Below, one piece after another: positions 39,400-51,627 of a stretch of DNA of 64,000 nt. The notes under the pieces are model-generated. The model worked only from the letters and a program-made list of their open reading frames with translations, was not told the origin of the DNA and searched no databases. This stretch comes from Bugulina stolonifera. Lineage: Eukaryota > Bryozoa > Gymnolaemata > Cheilostomatida > Bugulidae. The translations under genes and the position numbers were made by a program. Each line of letters opens with the position of its first letter. The stretch's first letter is position 1. The DNA lies in contig OW285191.1 of NCBI GenBank assembly GCA_935421135.1, positions 8,751,504 to 8,815,503 of the forward strand, given 5' to 3'.

Positions 39400-42300
39400 C
39401 CAGATTCTGTACAGTAGGTGTGGAGGGGGGGGGGGAGGTGTGACGTGAAGGAAATGACAAAATAACACAGAATGCTGATGTTTTTAGCGAATTTGAATTG
39501 ACCATTCAGTGCATAGTAACCTACACACCAATAATTTTATCAAAGATGAGGAATTTTTGATTTGAAATGCTTGTAACATTAGCACATTGCTCGGGCTATA
39601 CAAGCAGATAGATGCTGGTTGATACTATTTTTATAAGCAGGAACTAGACCAACTCATTGTTTGTACCACCTAACACAACTGTGTACTACACATTTACCAG
39701 CTGGTAATGTGCCAGAAGGGCGAAGTAATGCCCCATGACGGTATACCATGAAATCAAACCTGTTGTAAACCATTTGTAGTGCTTGCTGTTGCATAACACA
39801 GGTAAAATATTTCTATACAATCACTGTACAACTATCTGGCACGTATTCAGTGAGACTGGTGTGCAATGGCTAATGGGTACGATTGTTAAATCACCGACAA
39901 AATTCATAACCAAAACATTTTATTTTAGCTATCAATCAAATTATGTCAAACGTTGGTTGTGTACAGACGTCACCATTCCATTTACTAGCGCTATATTATG
40001 GAAATTAATATGGGAAAACAATGTCGATGATAATTAATGAAGTACCAGGTTGAGTATTTACGAACATAATCCTATTTTTCTCACAAACCTTTTCCTAGAT
40101 ACCTCAACTAATTTCCATCGATTTTCAAACATGTAGCAACTTTTGTAACGCTGATGCCAGTTGAGCATGAAATCATCACGATATTGCAATAGGCATTGAT
40201 ACTAAAGCCACACCATAAGCTTCATTTTGGCAGAGTTACATATATCAGGCTCTAAATTGAGTGGGACACTTGAGCCCTCAACTATAGAACCGCTGCCTCG
40301 ACAGTCCACAATAATATCAGAATATTAATCAACTTCCTTCTTTTCTAGGTTTGACACCCACCACATCACTTGACATTTACCCAAGCCATGTACCTAGCAC
40401 ATACATGTAGTTTCACCACACAGTGTTCGCTAGACACTAGGCAGGTGATATTATGTGTCTGTTAGGTACTAGGTACTAATTGGTCTGTCTTTACCAGCTA
40501 TGAACACCAGAATCTATTCTATTCCATACTGTAGTAGTAGTTAGGAATAGTTGTATCAAAAGCTAGGTAGTCCATGTAGCATGATTGTTTATTAGAAAAC
40601 CTACATTTTATGTAGTCTATAGAAGTTAGTTTGGTTATAGAACTTTGTTATTTTAGCACACATAAGCTATATTTCTAGTGCAGACAAATGGTTCATATGT
40701 ATTACAGTATGTAAATATACAAAGTACACCATAACTATATATAACAGATGTGTGTGTACATGATTAAATATTCACTACTGTGTCAAAAGTGATATATCAC
40801 AGAAATCACAGCAAGCAAAACTTATAAATATTGAGCAATTGTTTTCCTAAGATGGCAATTCTTAGTATAGCAACATCTACTGTAAATTTAGAAGAACTGT
40901 CTGACTGTGACTGGCGACGGTGTTAGTCAGAGAATAGCGTGTAGAAGTCCACCCACTCCGCCAAAAGTCACCGCCCCAACAGACATCCACCATCTCTAGC
41001 AAACAAGTACGTGCCGTGGACGTGGATGTACGCTATTAGGGCTCTTGTGCAAGAAATTATGATACATAATACATATATAATTATATATACAGTATATTGA
41101 CAGATATTGTAACAATCGGTGATATCCCAGACCCATGTCATCACAACCTCTATAAGATCTACAAGTAGTTTATTATTATTATATTTCGATCCATTGATCT
41201 CTACTAATCAGTAGATTGTTATACTATCATTGGGAATCAGATTAGTAACAGAAAATTTCGGTGAAGATAAGGAAGTAGTTATTGTGGTGAACTTACAGAA
41301 TAATGTCACCCTAATCCATTACTTAGTGCGGATCACAGACCTATGCTAACTTATTAATTTTATTGCAGAATTTTTCTACTCAATTGATTTCCTAATTTGA
41401 GCCGTAAATATGCAACATCGTATTAGTGCTTTTTTCCTAACATAGCTTGCATGCAAAAAAGCATTTTTTGCCTAGTGACATTTATCTGAAACACAGTTAA
41501 ATTTATCTGAAATACAGGTGAAGGAGCCTAGTCTTGCCAGACCCGCCCATTGGTACCATTCCAATGAGATCTAGACTGCTCGTGGTTACTAATCTTACTT
41601 AGCTATCAATAGTAGAGGTCATTTGAACATGCATATATCTACAAATCATGTTGCTAAAAGATGCATATAACACACATGTGGGCCTAAACACTACCACATT
41701 TACATTTACATGGAGTTGCCCACTCACTCTGCAAGGGAAAGTAACTCTAAAATGATACAAGACAGTTTATCAGTGCATACTTTTATAGCATTTCCCATTG
41801 TATTAATATTCTACTTCATAGTTATAATATTACTGTAGATTTGTGAGTCAAAACCTTATAAACACAGCGGCACAAGTTCCAATTCTCTCAGAAGAACTAG
41901 AAGAGGAAGTGATTTATTTGCATTTGCATTGCAACCTTCCACATGTTTTTGTTTTATTCTCTCTAAGTAGATGATAACCATATTATATTATAATATACCA
42001 GGCGTAGTCTGCCACTATGCCATAAATAAACAGACAGCATGGCACATGGACATGGAATATTTCAACATACCACGATTATCATCCTAATAATTGAGATTAA
42101 CTTAAATAATAATGCAAGTGGGCAATTGTAATAACGGATTACCACAAGTGGCCACATATCCAAATTCTGACGAGTGTTGCAAGGCTGTGATGACATACTT
42201 TGATCTGTGACAAGAGACTTGTGCCTGATGGAGACAATGCATGAGATGAGGGAGTGTACGCCCTTCACACAGGAAAACCAGTGTTTGCTAACCGCTAAGT

Positions 42301-44548
42301 CTATCTTATCCAATACCCATAATTATAATTATTTTATACAGTGGAAGCATTAAGAAGACGTAAAGACTGTTTAAATACATAGAACTCCGTGTCCACATGA
42401 AACTACTCCAATTCATAACAAAATGTTCAAATACTTATACAACTTGTTGGTTAGCCGTACCTTGCATAGATTTTACTACATTTCTAGGGCATCACACTGT
42501 CAATGTGAATTTCCTTAGCAGTAGTTGCAATGTAGACCTTGCAATGCATCGAGTAAATTTTGTTACTGAACTCACCATTTTGTATTACGGTCGAGTCACA
42601 AGCGTACAAATAAAATGATTATTTATAATATGATCTGTTAGGCTGATTGCAATTTGGATAAATGGATATTAAAAGTAAATATAGTTGTACATGTATATTC
42701 TTCAATACTAATAACTAATAGCATGTACATGTACATAAAGATTTGAAATTGTCCCTGGAGTTCAAAGTTTGCAGTGATGCTTGTTGTTCATTGGATAGAG
42801 GTAGCAGCTTTATTATTGTACCAGGTTACATTATACGTCAACAATATAAATACTCAGGGAATTATATGATTATCATCACATTAGTCTGAGATAATCCATG
42901 GGTTTATCTATTTATAATTCTATGAATAACTTTTATAATAATGATCTGATCAACTAACAGTGTCATATGGCTGAGGAATGCTACAAGTAAGTATGTATTG
43001 ACCTCAATTATATGTACATGTAGATTAACTCTGTAATCTGTGAGAATATGATGTTGATATATCTAATATAATTATATATATGCAATAGGCTGGTTTATGC
43101 GCTAGCTGTCCAAGCATAAGGGCCTAAGATAATTATAATAATAGAAGTGGCCACAGTTGCTATCAATACCAAGTTGTTCATATAAAGTGTTCAATGACTT
43201 CGTTATGACTTGTATTAACATGATTGTATTGGTTTTTGTGTCTTTATTTTTTCTGCCGATTACATGCAGAGGATTTGATGGAAAATGGCATGCTGTAATG
43301 CATAATATCCCAACAGAGAAATTAGACTTAGTTACCTAACACCAACCACTAATGCTCCCAAATAAATGAGAAGGGTTACCTAACTTGTATGCAATAAACA
43401 CTGCTGTATATGTACACATACAGTACAATGCACGTACGTAAGCTTTTTCATAAGTGGGATGGTTTAATAAAAACACTATATTTTTGAAACAATAGCATGG
43501 AGGTAGTTGTAATCTCTTAGAAGGAGTATTGTATTATATTTTTGTAGAAATTGTTTCATATTTACAAGGTAAGATGACTAAAAATAACACATACCATGTA
43601 GCAAAAAATTTAAAATCTTGAACTAGTTATAGAGTTGGAATAAATTATTATTATACTACTCTTTCCATGGGATTATGCACCATTGTAATATATTGTATGA
43701 AATCGAACTTTTTTGTGAATATTAAGTCTTAGCAAATAGCAGAATTTTACTTGTAGACTGTGTCAATCGATTTTTCCCCTTTGTCGAATGAACTAGTTTA
43801 TGTTTAAATGTACACTGGGGCGTGCCATTCTCACATGCAAGATGGAAACTCACATACATGTTTTAACTGCTACTTGTGGAGCACATGATGATGGTACTGA
43901 CATGTCCTGTGTGTATGCTCGCATCTTTATTTTTATTTTATAAATATAAATTGGGGTGTAAAAATAAGAAAGGTAGGAATAACGATGGAGTAGGCGCACA
44001 GCCAAAACAGCAATGCAGTTGGTCAAGACACTGAGCTACATCGTTGCTGCGTATATTTAAAAGGGCAAAACCAACTACTTGTAGATACATTCATCTAACA
44101 AGTGTATACAGGGTCTCAGCATACTCCATAGCACTGTATAGTTCTGATAGCTGTTCTATGGGAATAGCAGTGATCAGATTTTGGTTTTAGTAAATTAATC
44201 AAAGATGCATTTAAACTTGTTATTCGAACTATGCATCTTTGAGAAAGAAAAATTTAATTGTAATAACTGTACATTTAAAACTTTATTATATGAAAGATTC
44301 CCAAAAATATAGCACGGTATGATTTATTGTGTAAACATATACATTGTACATACATGTTGTAATATAGTATATAAATGTAAATATTGGACGGATAAATCCT
44401 ATCTGAGCATCGAGATATTAAAGTTCTAAAAATATATATTTTAGTAAATCTAAAATAGCTGTCCGTGGAGCCGAGGCTATTGGTGCTGCATCATCCGAGT
44501 TGTCAATAGGCCATCAAACTCATCGTGGGGTATGCTAAGGCCTGAGGC
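39400..44548. other. Five-kilobase stretch without a recognisable gene
   Basis: No exon with coding character was found on either strand. Most of it is AT-rich with short unconserved frames. A slightly GC-richer patch lies at about 40905-41045 (CCACCCACTCCGCC, GTGCCGTGGACGTGG); it could be an unrecognised exon or a worn repeat, but no family is evident. Confidence 0.5.
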
Positions 44549-44556
44549 CAATTTAT
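44549..44556 (-). terminator. Probable polyadenylation signal of the TMEM232-like gene
   Basis: On the minus strand the stop codon is followed directly by AAATAAATTGG, placing AATAAA within about ten bases of the TGA. This would imply a very short 3' UTR. More distal signals are possible. Confidence 0.45.
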
Positions 44557-44558
44557 TT

Positions 44559-47500
44559 TCATGATTCCTGCTCCTCCTCTAGTCGAAGCTGCTCCTGCAA
44601 CTCTTTCCTCCACTAAAAAAATAAAATCATCCAAATTATAATAAAAACCTGAAAGTGGTCAGAGGAAAGGATCAAGTGAGCCGATGTGTAGAATTATATA
44701 TAAAAACATTTGTACGGAGCATTTATCTAACATTGAAATCTTCGACATGCACTGTTCATAATATGATATGGGTGCATGTATACTGCATCGGAACCACAAT
44801 GCTGCTGCATTTAAAAACTTTCCCAGTAGGCCTAAGCAACGCATTTGGCAGAGCAGTGTTGCAATGTAGTGGCGGACTGGTTAATCTACCCTAGCCTAGT
44901 TTCCTCATACCTGCAATAACGTCATTTACATCTACTTATATCTCAAAATATCTGTAATATGTGTTAAATACAGGATTTATTAATTACCAACCTGATCTTC
45001 CACGATTCTCATGAGATCTTTGCTAGTCCTGGATTTAAAGTCAGGAATGGGTGGCTCATCTGTTAGCTGAGCTAGCTTCTTCTCTTCTCTTTAAATATAT
45101 ATTATACTTAACTGCAAAACTGCAAAATCTAAAAGTAGTTCAGCTGCCAGAATTTGGGGCTTCAAAAGATTTCGTTGTGCAGCTGTTTCCTAACCACTGA
45201 TGCACCCAAACACTACCAATTAGAAATCAAGATTTTCTAAAACGAATTCATACCACTGCTACCCAACACGGACCGCAATGAAATAAGTTAAATAGGTTTT
45301 AGAACGGCTTTACACCTCGTTACAAAGCACCGTGAGATTTCAAAATATTGCTTATCAGCTAACCACATGTTCTGTGCAGTAAGAAGTTGTGTTCCCAGTA
45401 CAAATTTACGTAACAATTTTTTAAGGATGCACAGTATGGGCTGATTTTTAACTTTAGCAATATAATTATCAAACTTTAATCTGGTGCCATCACATTCCAT
45501 TACTATACATGCTATTTGAATCACGGCGGAAACAATTTTTGGAATTCTTTCAAAATCAACTTCTTTTGACGTGACATCTTATATTTTGTCTTTAAACTTT
45601 GACCCAATCAAGTGCCTTGATGATGTTGTTCGACCCAAGACGTACCTTAGAGTAGTGCGTATGATGTCTGGTTTCTTCACAGGCTGCTTGGGTAGAGTCT
45701 TGCGCGGTGATATATTCGGTACACTCTTTACAATAGTCACCGGTGGCAAGTACCGCTTAGCTAAACCGTCAGCCATTCTATTGCCAGAATTGGTGGCAAA
45801 CAGAGAAGATGAAGACTTCTGTTTACTTTCATGTTTGATCGCCACCTGGAGGAAATACGGAGCACGTGAAATACTTACATACTGAAGCAACATGGCATGG
45901 CATACGTACAATGTAAGTTTTTTCTGCACAATCATGGTCATTATACATTGTCGCACCAGACAGCTTTATTACCCATGCTCATTATTAAATAGCTGCAGTA
46001 CCCTTAAGTCGGATGAGTAATTAACTCTGACGTCGGCGGATGTACGATATATTTTCTAGCCATAATTCACAAAGACGACAATTTTACTCTAACACTTCCT
46101 GGTGATGTATTAACACGATACTGTTGGCGAAAGGAGAACCTTATGACTATTGGAAAGTGACTTGAGTCTCCACCAGAGTTCACTAACTCCACGCTAAGGA
46201 AAACTTACATGCGCATATTCATTCTTACAAACCTGGCCAACTTTAAGAGCTTCCAAAACTCTTTCATCAAACTCGTGTGCATTAGCATCCTGTAACGACC
46301 TCCAGGCAATATTATATAAACCGTCAGCCATCTTGTTTCCCTGAAGATGGCTGCAGACTTGTACCAAACCCTGTACAGCTGAATATCTTACTCGCCATGA
46401 CCAATCCTGGGTTGGTGCTGCAATAATGTAGTGTTTATAACTTGCATGTACGTTGTATATAAGTGGACCATCCAGGATTCCAGTAAAGACGGAAAGAAGA
46501 CAACTCCCATATGAATCACATAGATACATGTATTTATGCAAATAAGAAGATAACTTTCTAGGTATTTGTATAATTTAGTATTAAATTTTAAATAAAAAAT
46601 ATATGAACATACCAAGAGTGCCGGAGGCATCTCCAACCACGTGGAAGTGGAGCATGTCTAAGAGACCAGCACTAGACAACGGAGGTATGCAGTCGCTATA
46701 TTTAACCTCCTCAATGACTTTACGAGATCCTAACAGAGCTGTCTTTTGTATTGAGGAAAGCCGAGCAGTCATTACCAGCTGTGCGAGTAGCTCGGTGTAA
46801 GTAACAGCAACCTCCCATTTCCATCCCTGTATACCTGGTGTTTCCGCTATCTACAAGGATCATGTGATGTCATATAATGATTGAATACAAAGTGTGGGCA
46901 TCTTCAAATTGGGTTTCAAAATACAAAGAATTTCTCATAATTATTATGAAATTGTTGTCCCACTTGACTTGTGGTTTTATTTCTAAATTCCAATTTTGTA
47001 AAGATCTACAAATTTTGTAGACTTCACTGATTTATGCGTTGGTACTTCAAGCATGTATCACTGTTGAACTATAATCACAGCTCACAAAACGTTACCTGAC
47101 GGCAGAGACTCAAATAACTTCTGTCGCAAGAGTAATATTAATTTGTGTTGACAAGCGGGAGGTTAAAGCTACCACATAGGTTTCCTTTGTAAAAATAAGA
47201 GATTCAAACCATTGTAATATAATATAATATTACTAGTAAAGTAAAAATACTAACAGAAAGTAAATACTAATTAATTGTATTTGAGCATGAATCACTCAGG
47301 ATGGAATATGAGAGACTAACCGGTGAGTTCCTGTAGGTTGTAGGAGAAACAGCCTCTCTCTCATCATACTTTGTACCGATGTTAACCCTCTTACCACTCT
47401 TACTATCTCGACTCTCGGGTCTACTCGAAGGCAACCTTTGCGACTGTCTGGTTATCTACAGGTCAATAGGTTAGTCATACAAACACACAGGAAGTGAAGT

Positions 47501-50500
47501 CACAAGTGAACAGAGGATAAACCTACTGCAAGTATGCAAATCAGATAAGGTGTTTGAAATCTGCAAGTCTATAACTCACCGTTATTAAGATTGGAACTAT
47601 AGTAAGAGTAGAAGAATCATCCTTCTTAGCCTTATCTTTTTCATTAAAAAATTCGCTAAATGGCAAATATACTTGTACATGTAGATGAAATAATAAATCA
47701 ACACTGTCCATATTTGTCCATATAGCAGATATATCGTGAGCACACATACTTTTCGCGGTGTTTTTGGAGAAAGGTATTCATTGTCAACTTCTTTGAGTGT
47801 CTGCTGTAACTCTTTTAAATCACCAGCGACCTCCGGGGCCTCTTCTTCAACTGATACTCTAAGACCACTGACTGATTTCACTCCTTGTTTGTCTTGAGTC
47901 AGATCAGCAGCATCTCTTGCAGACGATGCATGTGTAAAGTGAGCTATAGATTTAACAAACAAACGAAGTAATAAAATGCATTTTCATCTACTGTACATTA
48001 TTCAAGTTAACATACTGTATACCATAGAACAAAACTAAAACCTATTTGAAGAGATCAATTTTCATCAGTATATTATGTGCGATGTATATCTAATAGCAAA
48101 AAATATATAATTTGCAACAAACATTTACTACAGTCATGTAAATATTTACCTCTTTTAGTGTTGTCATAATCCTCATGGTTGTGGATGTGGACAGGGTGAC
48201 CTGAAGCTACTCCCTCTCCTGTTGTAACATTTGTAGGTATTAGGCCACAGGCTAAACTCTGTAGTACTTTGAGTGTAGAAAGGTCACACTTGGCTGCCTC
48301 CACCAAGACTACCAAGGCAGCAGCCCCATCTATCCTAAAGTTATGATCATTCTGTGTTATATACAGCAGTGTAACTACATAGTATAATTATATAAAACAA
48401 AATTATGGTGTCTGCAAGGCTTCCAGTACTAAATAAGAGTGAACATATGATACTATAACTGAATTGGAAACTGTGATGCCAACAACTTGGTTACAAGTAA
48501 CAGGAGGTAAAAAGTATCGTCACTATGGAGTTGTCCTATCTTCCATTTAGACTACACAATTTGAAAGACTATTAAAAAACTGTTGAGTTTTATACAGCTA
48601 TTGGCCAATTCAAAGATCAAGCAAATCCAGATTTTTAGCATCAAACAACCTACCCTTATATAAAAATCAAACTATTTTTTAATGCTTTTCAAAGTTGTTT
48701 AGTCTGAACCAAAGGCAAGTCAAAAGCCGGTGACACGGTCATTATCGGGTAGACGTGTTGGTAATGCTGTTAGCTATTAGCACAACATCATACCTGAAGA
48801 TACATGTGATTAGCATTGTAGAAGTAATGCAAAACATATATACAGATGCTTAAATTAAAATTCATTACTGTGATCTTTAAATACAAATATTTTCGTGATG
48901 CAATCAGAGTTCAATAGTTGTTTTAGGTTTCCAACTAAAACAGTTGGCCATTGCCTACAGTAGTTGCAGCAGACGCCGGGAGCTACAGTCACTGGTGCCT
49001 CTCATGCTGATTTGTTTGAAGTTTCTCGAAAAATAAAGTTTTGTAGATAAAGGGAGACAACTTCTAATCAAGAGCATAAAGGTATAAGAATTGTCTTACC
49101 AGCTTTCTAGAGACATCCCAAGCCCACAGCTGGCCAGTGAGTATAAAGCTTCATCTATATTTTTACCAGTGACGGTGACACAACGCCATACGTCCAGCGA
49201 GTGCCAGAGAGTGGGTGTTAGATCATGTACACTTCTACTGACTGCACTAACATTAGACCTACAAATAGTAAGTACAGATACAGAGACACTGCTCTCTTGA
49301 ATGGGAAAGAAAGTACAGTACATAAAGTTTATACAATCCAATAATGCAGTCCACAGGTTACAAAAGATTTAATATACATGTAAATTGTTTGGCCTAAATC
49401 CAGAGTTAAACGTCACCGCATGTTACCTCGGCTGACTAGTAGCTACGGTATATAGACTGTATGTTACCTCGGCTGACTAGTAGCTACAGTATATAGACTG
49501 TATGTTACCTCGGTATACTAGTAGCTACGGTATATAGACTGTATGTTACCTCGGCTGACTAGTAGCTACAGTATATAGACTGTATGTTACCTCGGTATAC
49601 TAGTAGCTACTGTATAGACTGCATGTTACCTAGGCTGACTAGTAGCGGATTGTGTGAAATGTGATCTTTCTCGAGTGTTCTCACTCTCCTTGATTTCACC
49701 AGGATCCAAATCATCATCCAGAAACATGACATTGCTGACCTCTATGATGTACCGTAAGCAGAGGTGGGCATTAGGGTAGGGACTATACGCCTCCTGGTAA
49801 TTCTCTAGACCTTAATCAATTTATATAACCATAATTCTGACTACCTCTGCTTGAATCAGTCAATAGGAAAAACGAGATATTCATCTTATGCAGTCTTACA
49901 ACAATAATGAAATGTGCAACTGAATTTGCCTGTTGATGTGCAGGTTTACTAATATTACTTACCGTTTAGGTATTGGTAGAGACGATTTTTAAAGAGAGTG
50001 TGGCCTCGGAGATCCCCAACCATATGGTGATAGAACAACCTGACAAACACCATGTGACCCATCTGAAGAAAAGGAGATGTGTGAAGAGCAAGCACGGAAA
50101 CATCTAGAAAGACTAAAGTTAAGCCTAAGTTGTGGTTGTATCATAATGCCAATGCCTGACTGTTCAATACAAACAATAAGAGAACTGCAACTTAATCGTA
50201 CATTTAATTCAATACCTTGAGAAGTTTTATTTCTGAGATTCTAAGGTATGGGCTGTTTATAGCATCAGTTCTAAGCCAATAGAGAGCTGTTTCAGCTAGA
50301 AAGAACAGGCCCTGAATATGCCCACGGTCAAATGTCGCTTGGTCTAAAGACGCTATTAGAATATCCAAACTTTCTACAAAAGCAAATGAAGTGAAAATAT
50401 TTTACTCTGAAAATTATCTTGATGATGTATTTCGGATGTGAAGCAGCACTCTGCCAAGTATAATATAGAGTTTGAGAACTAAAAGGCAGTATGTTTACTA

Positions 50501-51627
50501 GTGTAGTGCAACAACAGTGAAATGTACAATGCAAGAAATCACACAAGCCAAAAAACAAGATGTCAACTCCAAATATCCCAAAACTTAATAGACAATAGCA
50601 AGTCGTTGACAAAGAATGATCCTGCAGTTCTAAATTAGTAGCAGGAAATTTATAAAAAACCATGTCTGGTGCATTACATTTTAAAAGGTCAAACATTGGT
50701 AAGTATGTATACAGGTAGGTCAGTGAGTAGGTAAGTACATATAAGTAACGCAGATGAGTAGGTAAATACATGTAAGTACATGTAAGTAACACAGGTGAGT
50801 AGGTAAGTAGGCCTATATGTAAGTGAGTGGTAAGGTTTACCTTCCTGTATTCTTCCTTTGCACTGTGATAGTATAGTAAGATCAACCCAAGCTTCATCCA
50901 GCTGTTTATCTGGAACCTGACTGTTGCTGTTCAATCCACATTTTCGCTGAAAAATTCCATAAAATCAACATATCAATATAGATACAAGTAGTAAGCACCT
51001 GTGTGAACATGCTTGAGAGATAGATGTGTATCCATGCAGAAGATCATCATCACTGTATCTTTCTAACCACTGTGAGGTTCTCACAACTTAGACTTACCTT
51101 CAGTCTTTCTAGATGTTTCCGTGCTTGCTCTTCATACTTGTCCTTTTCTTCTACAGTAGAAGCTTCATTATACTGATGGACAAACCTCTCTTGGAGCTCA
51201 TGTGGGTTTCTGAATATGTAATGAGGAATGCTCTTATATGCCATGTAAACGTTCTTATAAGTCACCTAAACAGTCTTATATGTCACTTAAACACTCTTAT
51301 AAGTCACCTAAATGCTCTTATATGCCATGTAATCATTCTAATCACTGTAGTCTACGAGGATTACACTCTATAACCAATATTAGCATTATTAGTAATTTTA
51401 AGAGAACTTTGGCCTATTTAATCAAACTTGCATGGTTTAGTGACTGATCCAACATGCCGATTTACACAAAGCTATATATGAGTAATAGAACAATACCTTA
51501 TTTTATCTTCAGCTTTAGCAGTTGCCTGTTCAATCGCCTTCTCAAACAACCTTTCCTGAAGGTGTAAACGTTGGTTGTGAGAGATAATTCCAAATCTGTG
51601 TACCACAGGAACTCTTTCCAGAGGCAT
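44559..51627 (-). CDS. TMEM232: TMEM232-like protein (15 exons)
   Basis: Exons on the minus strand: 51497-51627, 51098-51209, 50841-50946, 50216-50373, 49963-50062, 49630-49810, 49100-49258, 48150-48334, 47750-47943, 47321-47455, 46613-46850, 46233-46417, 45646-45845, 44992-45088, 44559-44612. All junctions are GT-AG and phases agree, giving 744 aa. I recognise a TMEM232-like pattern: N-terminal MPLERVPVVHRFGIISHN, a helical AW-(6)-QCKGRIQE segment near residues 100-117, FFLAETALYWL near 140, and ARM/HEAT-like helices with WSWRVRYSAVQGLVQVC toward residue 570. The C-terminus is charged and coiled-coil-like (QEQLRLEEEQES). Vertebrate TMEM232 is linked to the sperm flagellum, so an axonemal role is inferred. 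I see no convincing transmembrane segment. The start follows an acceptor (TTTTTTCAG, then AAAATG), so a 5' UTR exon lies upstream. Confidence 0.75.
49421..49660. repeat. 41-bp minisatellite spanning the exon 6 splice donor of the TMEM232-like gene
   Basis: Six donor-bearing units spaced 41, 41, 41, 41 and 39 bp. On the gene strand each carries CTACTAGTCAGCCGAG (or a variant such as TATACCGAG) and then GTAACATRCAGTCTATA. The exon-side unit supplies the real end of exon 6 at 49630. Reading through into any distal copy meets TAA at once (AGG TAA), so only the first donor yields the full protein. Every unit contains AG|GT. Confidence 0.92.
50082..50134 (+). repeat. Inverted partial copy of TMEM232-like exon 2 and its donor
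   Basis: The plus strand here reads TGAAGAGCAAGCACGGAAAC and continues through CATCTAGAAAGACT to CTAAGTTGTG, with about three differences from the minus-strand sequence of 51082-51135. It covers the last 38 nt of exon 2, the splice donor and the start of intron 2. It lies inside intron 4 of the same gene in antisense orientation, so the pre-mRNA could fold over about 50 bp and cover the exon 2 donor. The donor GGTAAGT is altered to GTTAAGC in the copy. Confidence 0.9.
50697..50832. repeat. Degenerate GTAAGTA/AGGTGAGT repeat in an intron
   Basis: Irregular tandem array of GTAAGTACAT-, GTAGGTAAGT- and AACACAGGTGAG-like pieces, adjoining the donor of exon 3 of the TMEM232-like gene (50841). The donor-like GTAAGT motifs are on the strand opposite to the gene and so are not splice donors for it. 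Confidence 0.75.
51233..51340. repeat. 21-bp tandem repeat, five copies, in intron 1 near the exon 2 acceptor
   Basis: Units of the type CTTATAAGTCACCTAAACAGT, alternating with a CTTATATGCCATGTAAACGTT variant. The array ends about 25 bp upstream (gene sense) of the exon 2 acceptor of the TMEM232-like gene. Non-coding. Confidence 0.9.

Larger units (their letters stand above)
27142..39400. repeat. Segmental duplication, unit C (spacer + peroxidase C + upstream region)
   Basis: Collinear with unit B over the hairpin array, the non-coding spacer, all seven peroxidase exons and introns, and about 700 bp upstream. It is shorter than unit B because it lacks several mobile-element insertions. It gives an uninterrupted reference state for the 7042-8831 and 18298-19134 insertions. 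Confidence 0.85.

Noticed and set aside
42062..42618. Short ORFs on both strands in the 39.4-44.5 kb stretch
   Set aside because: They have no motif, splice context or paralogue in the window, and their lengths are as expected by chance in AT-rich DNA.
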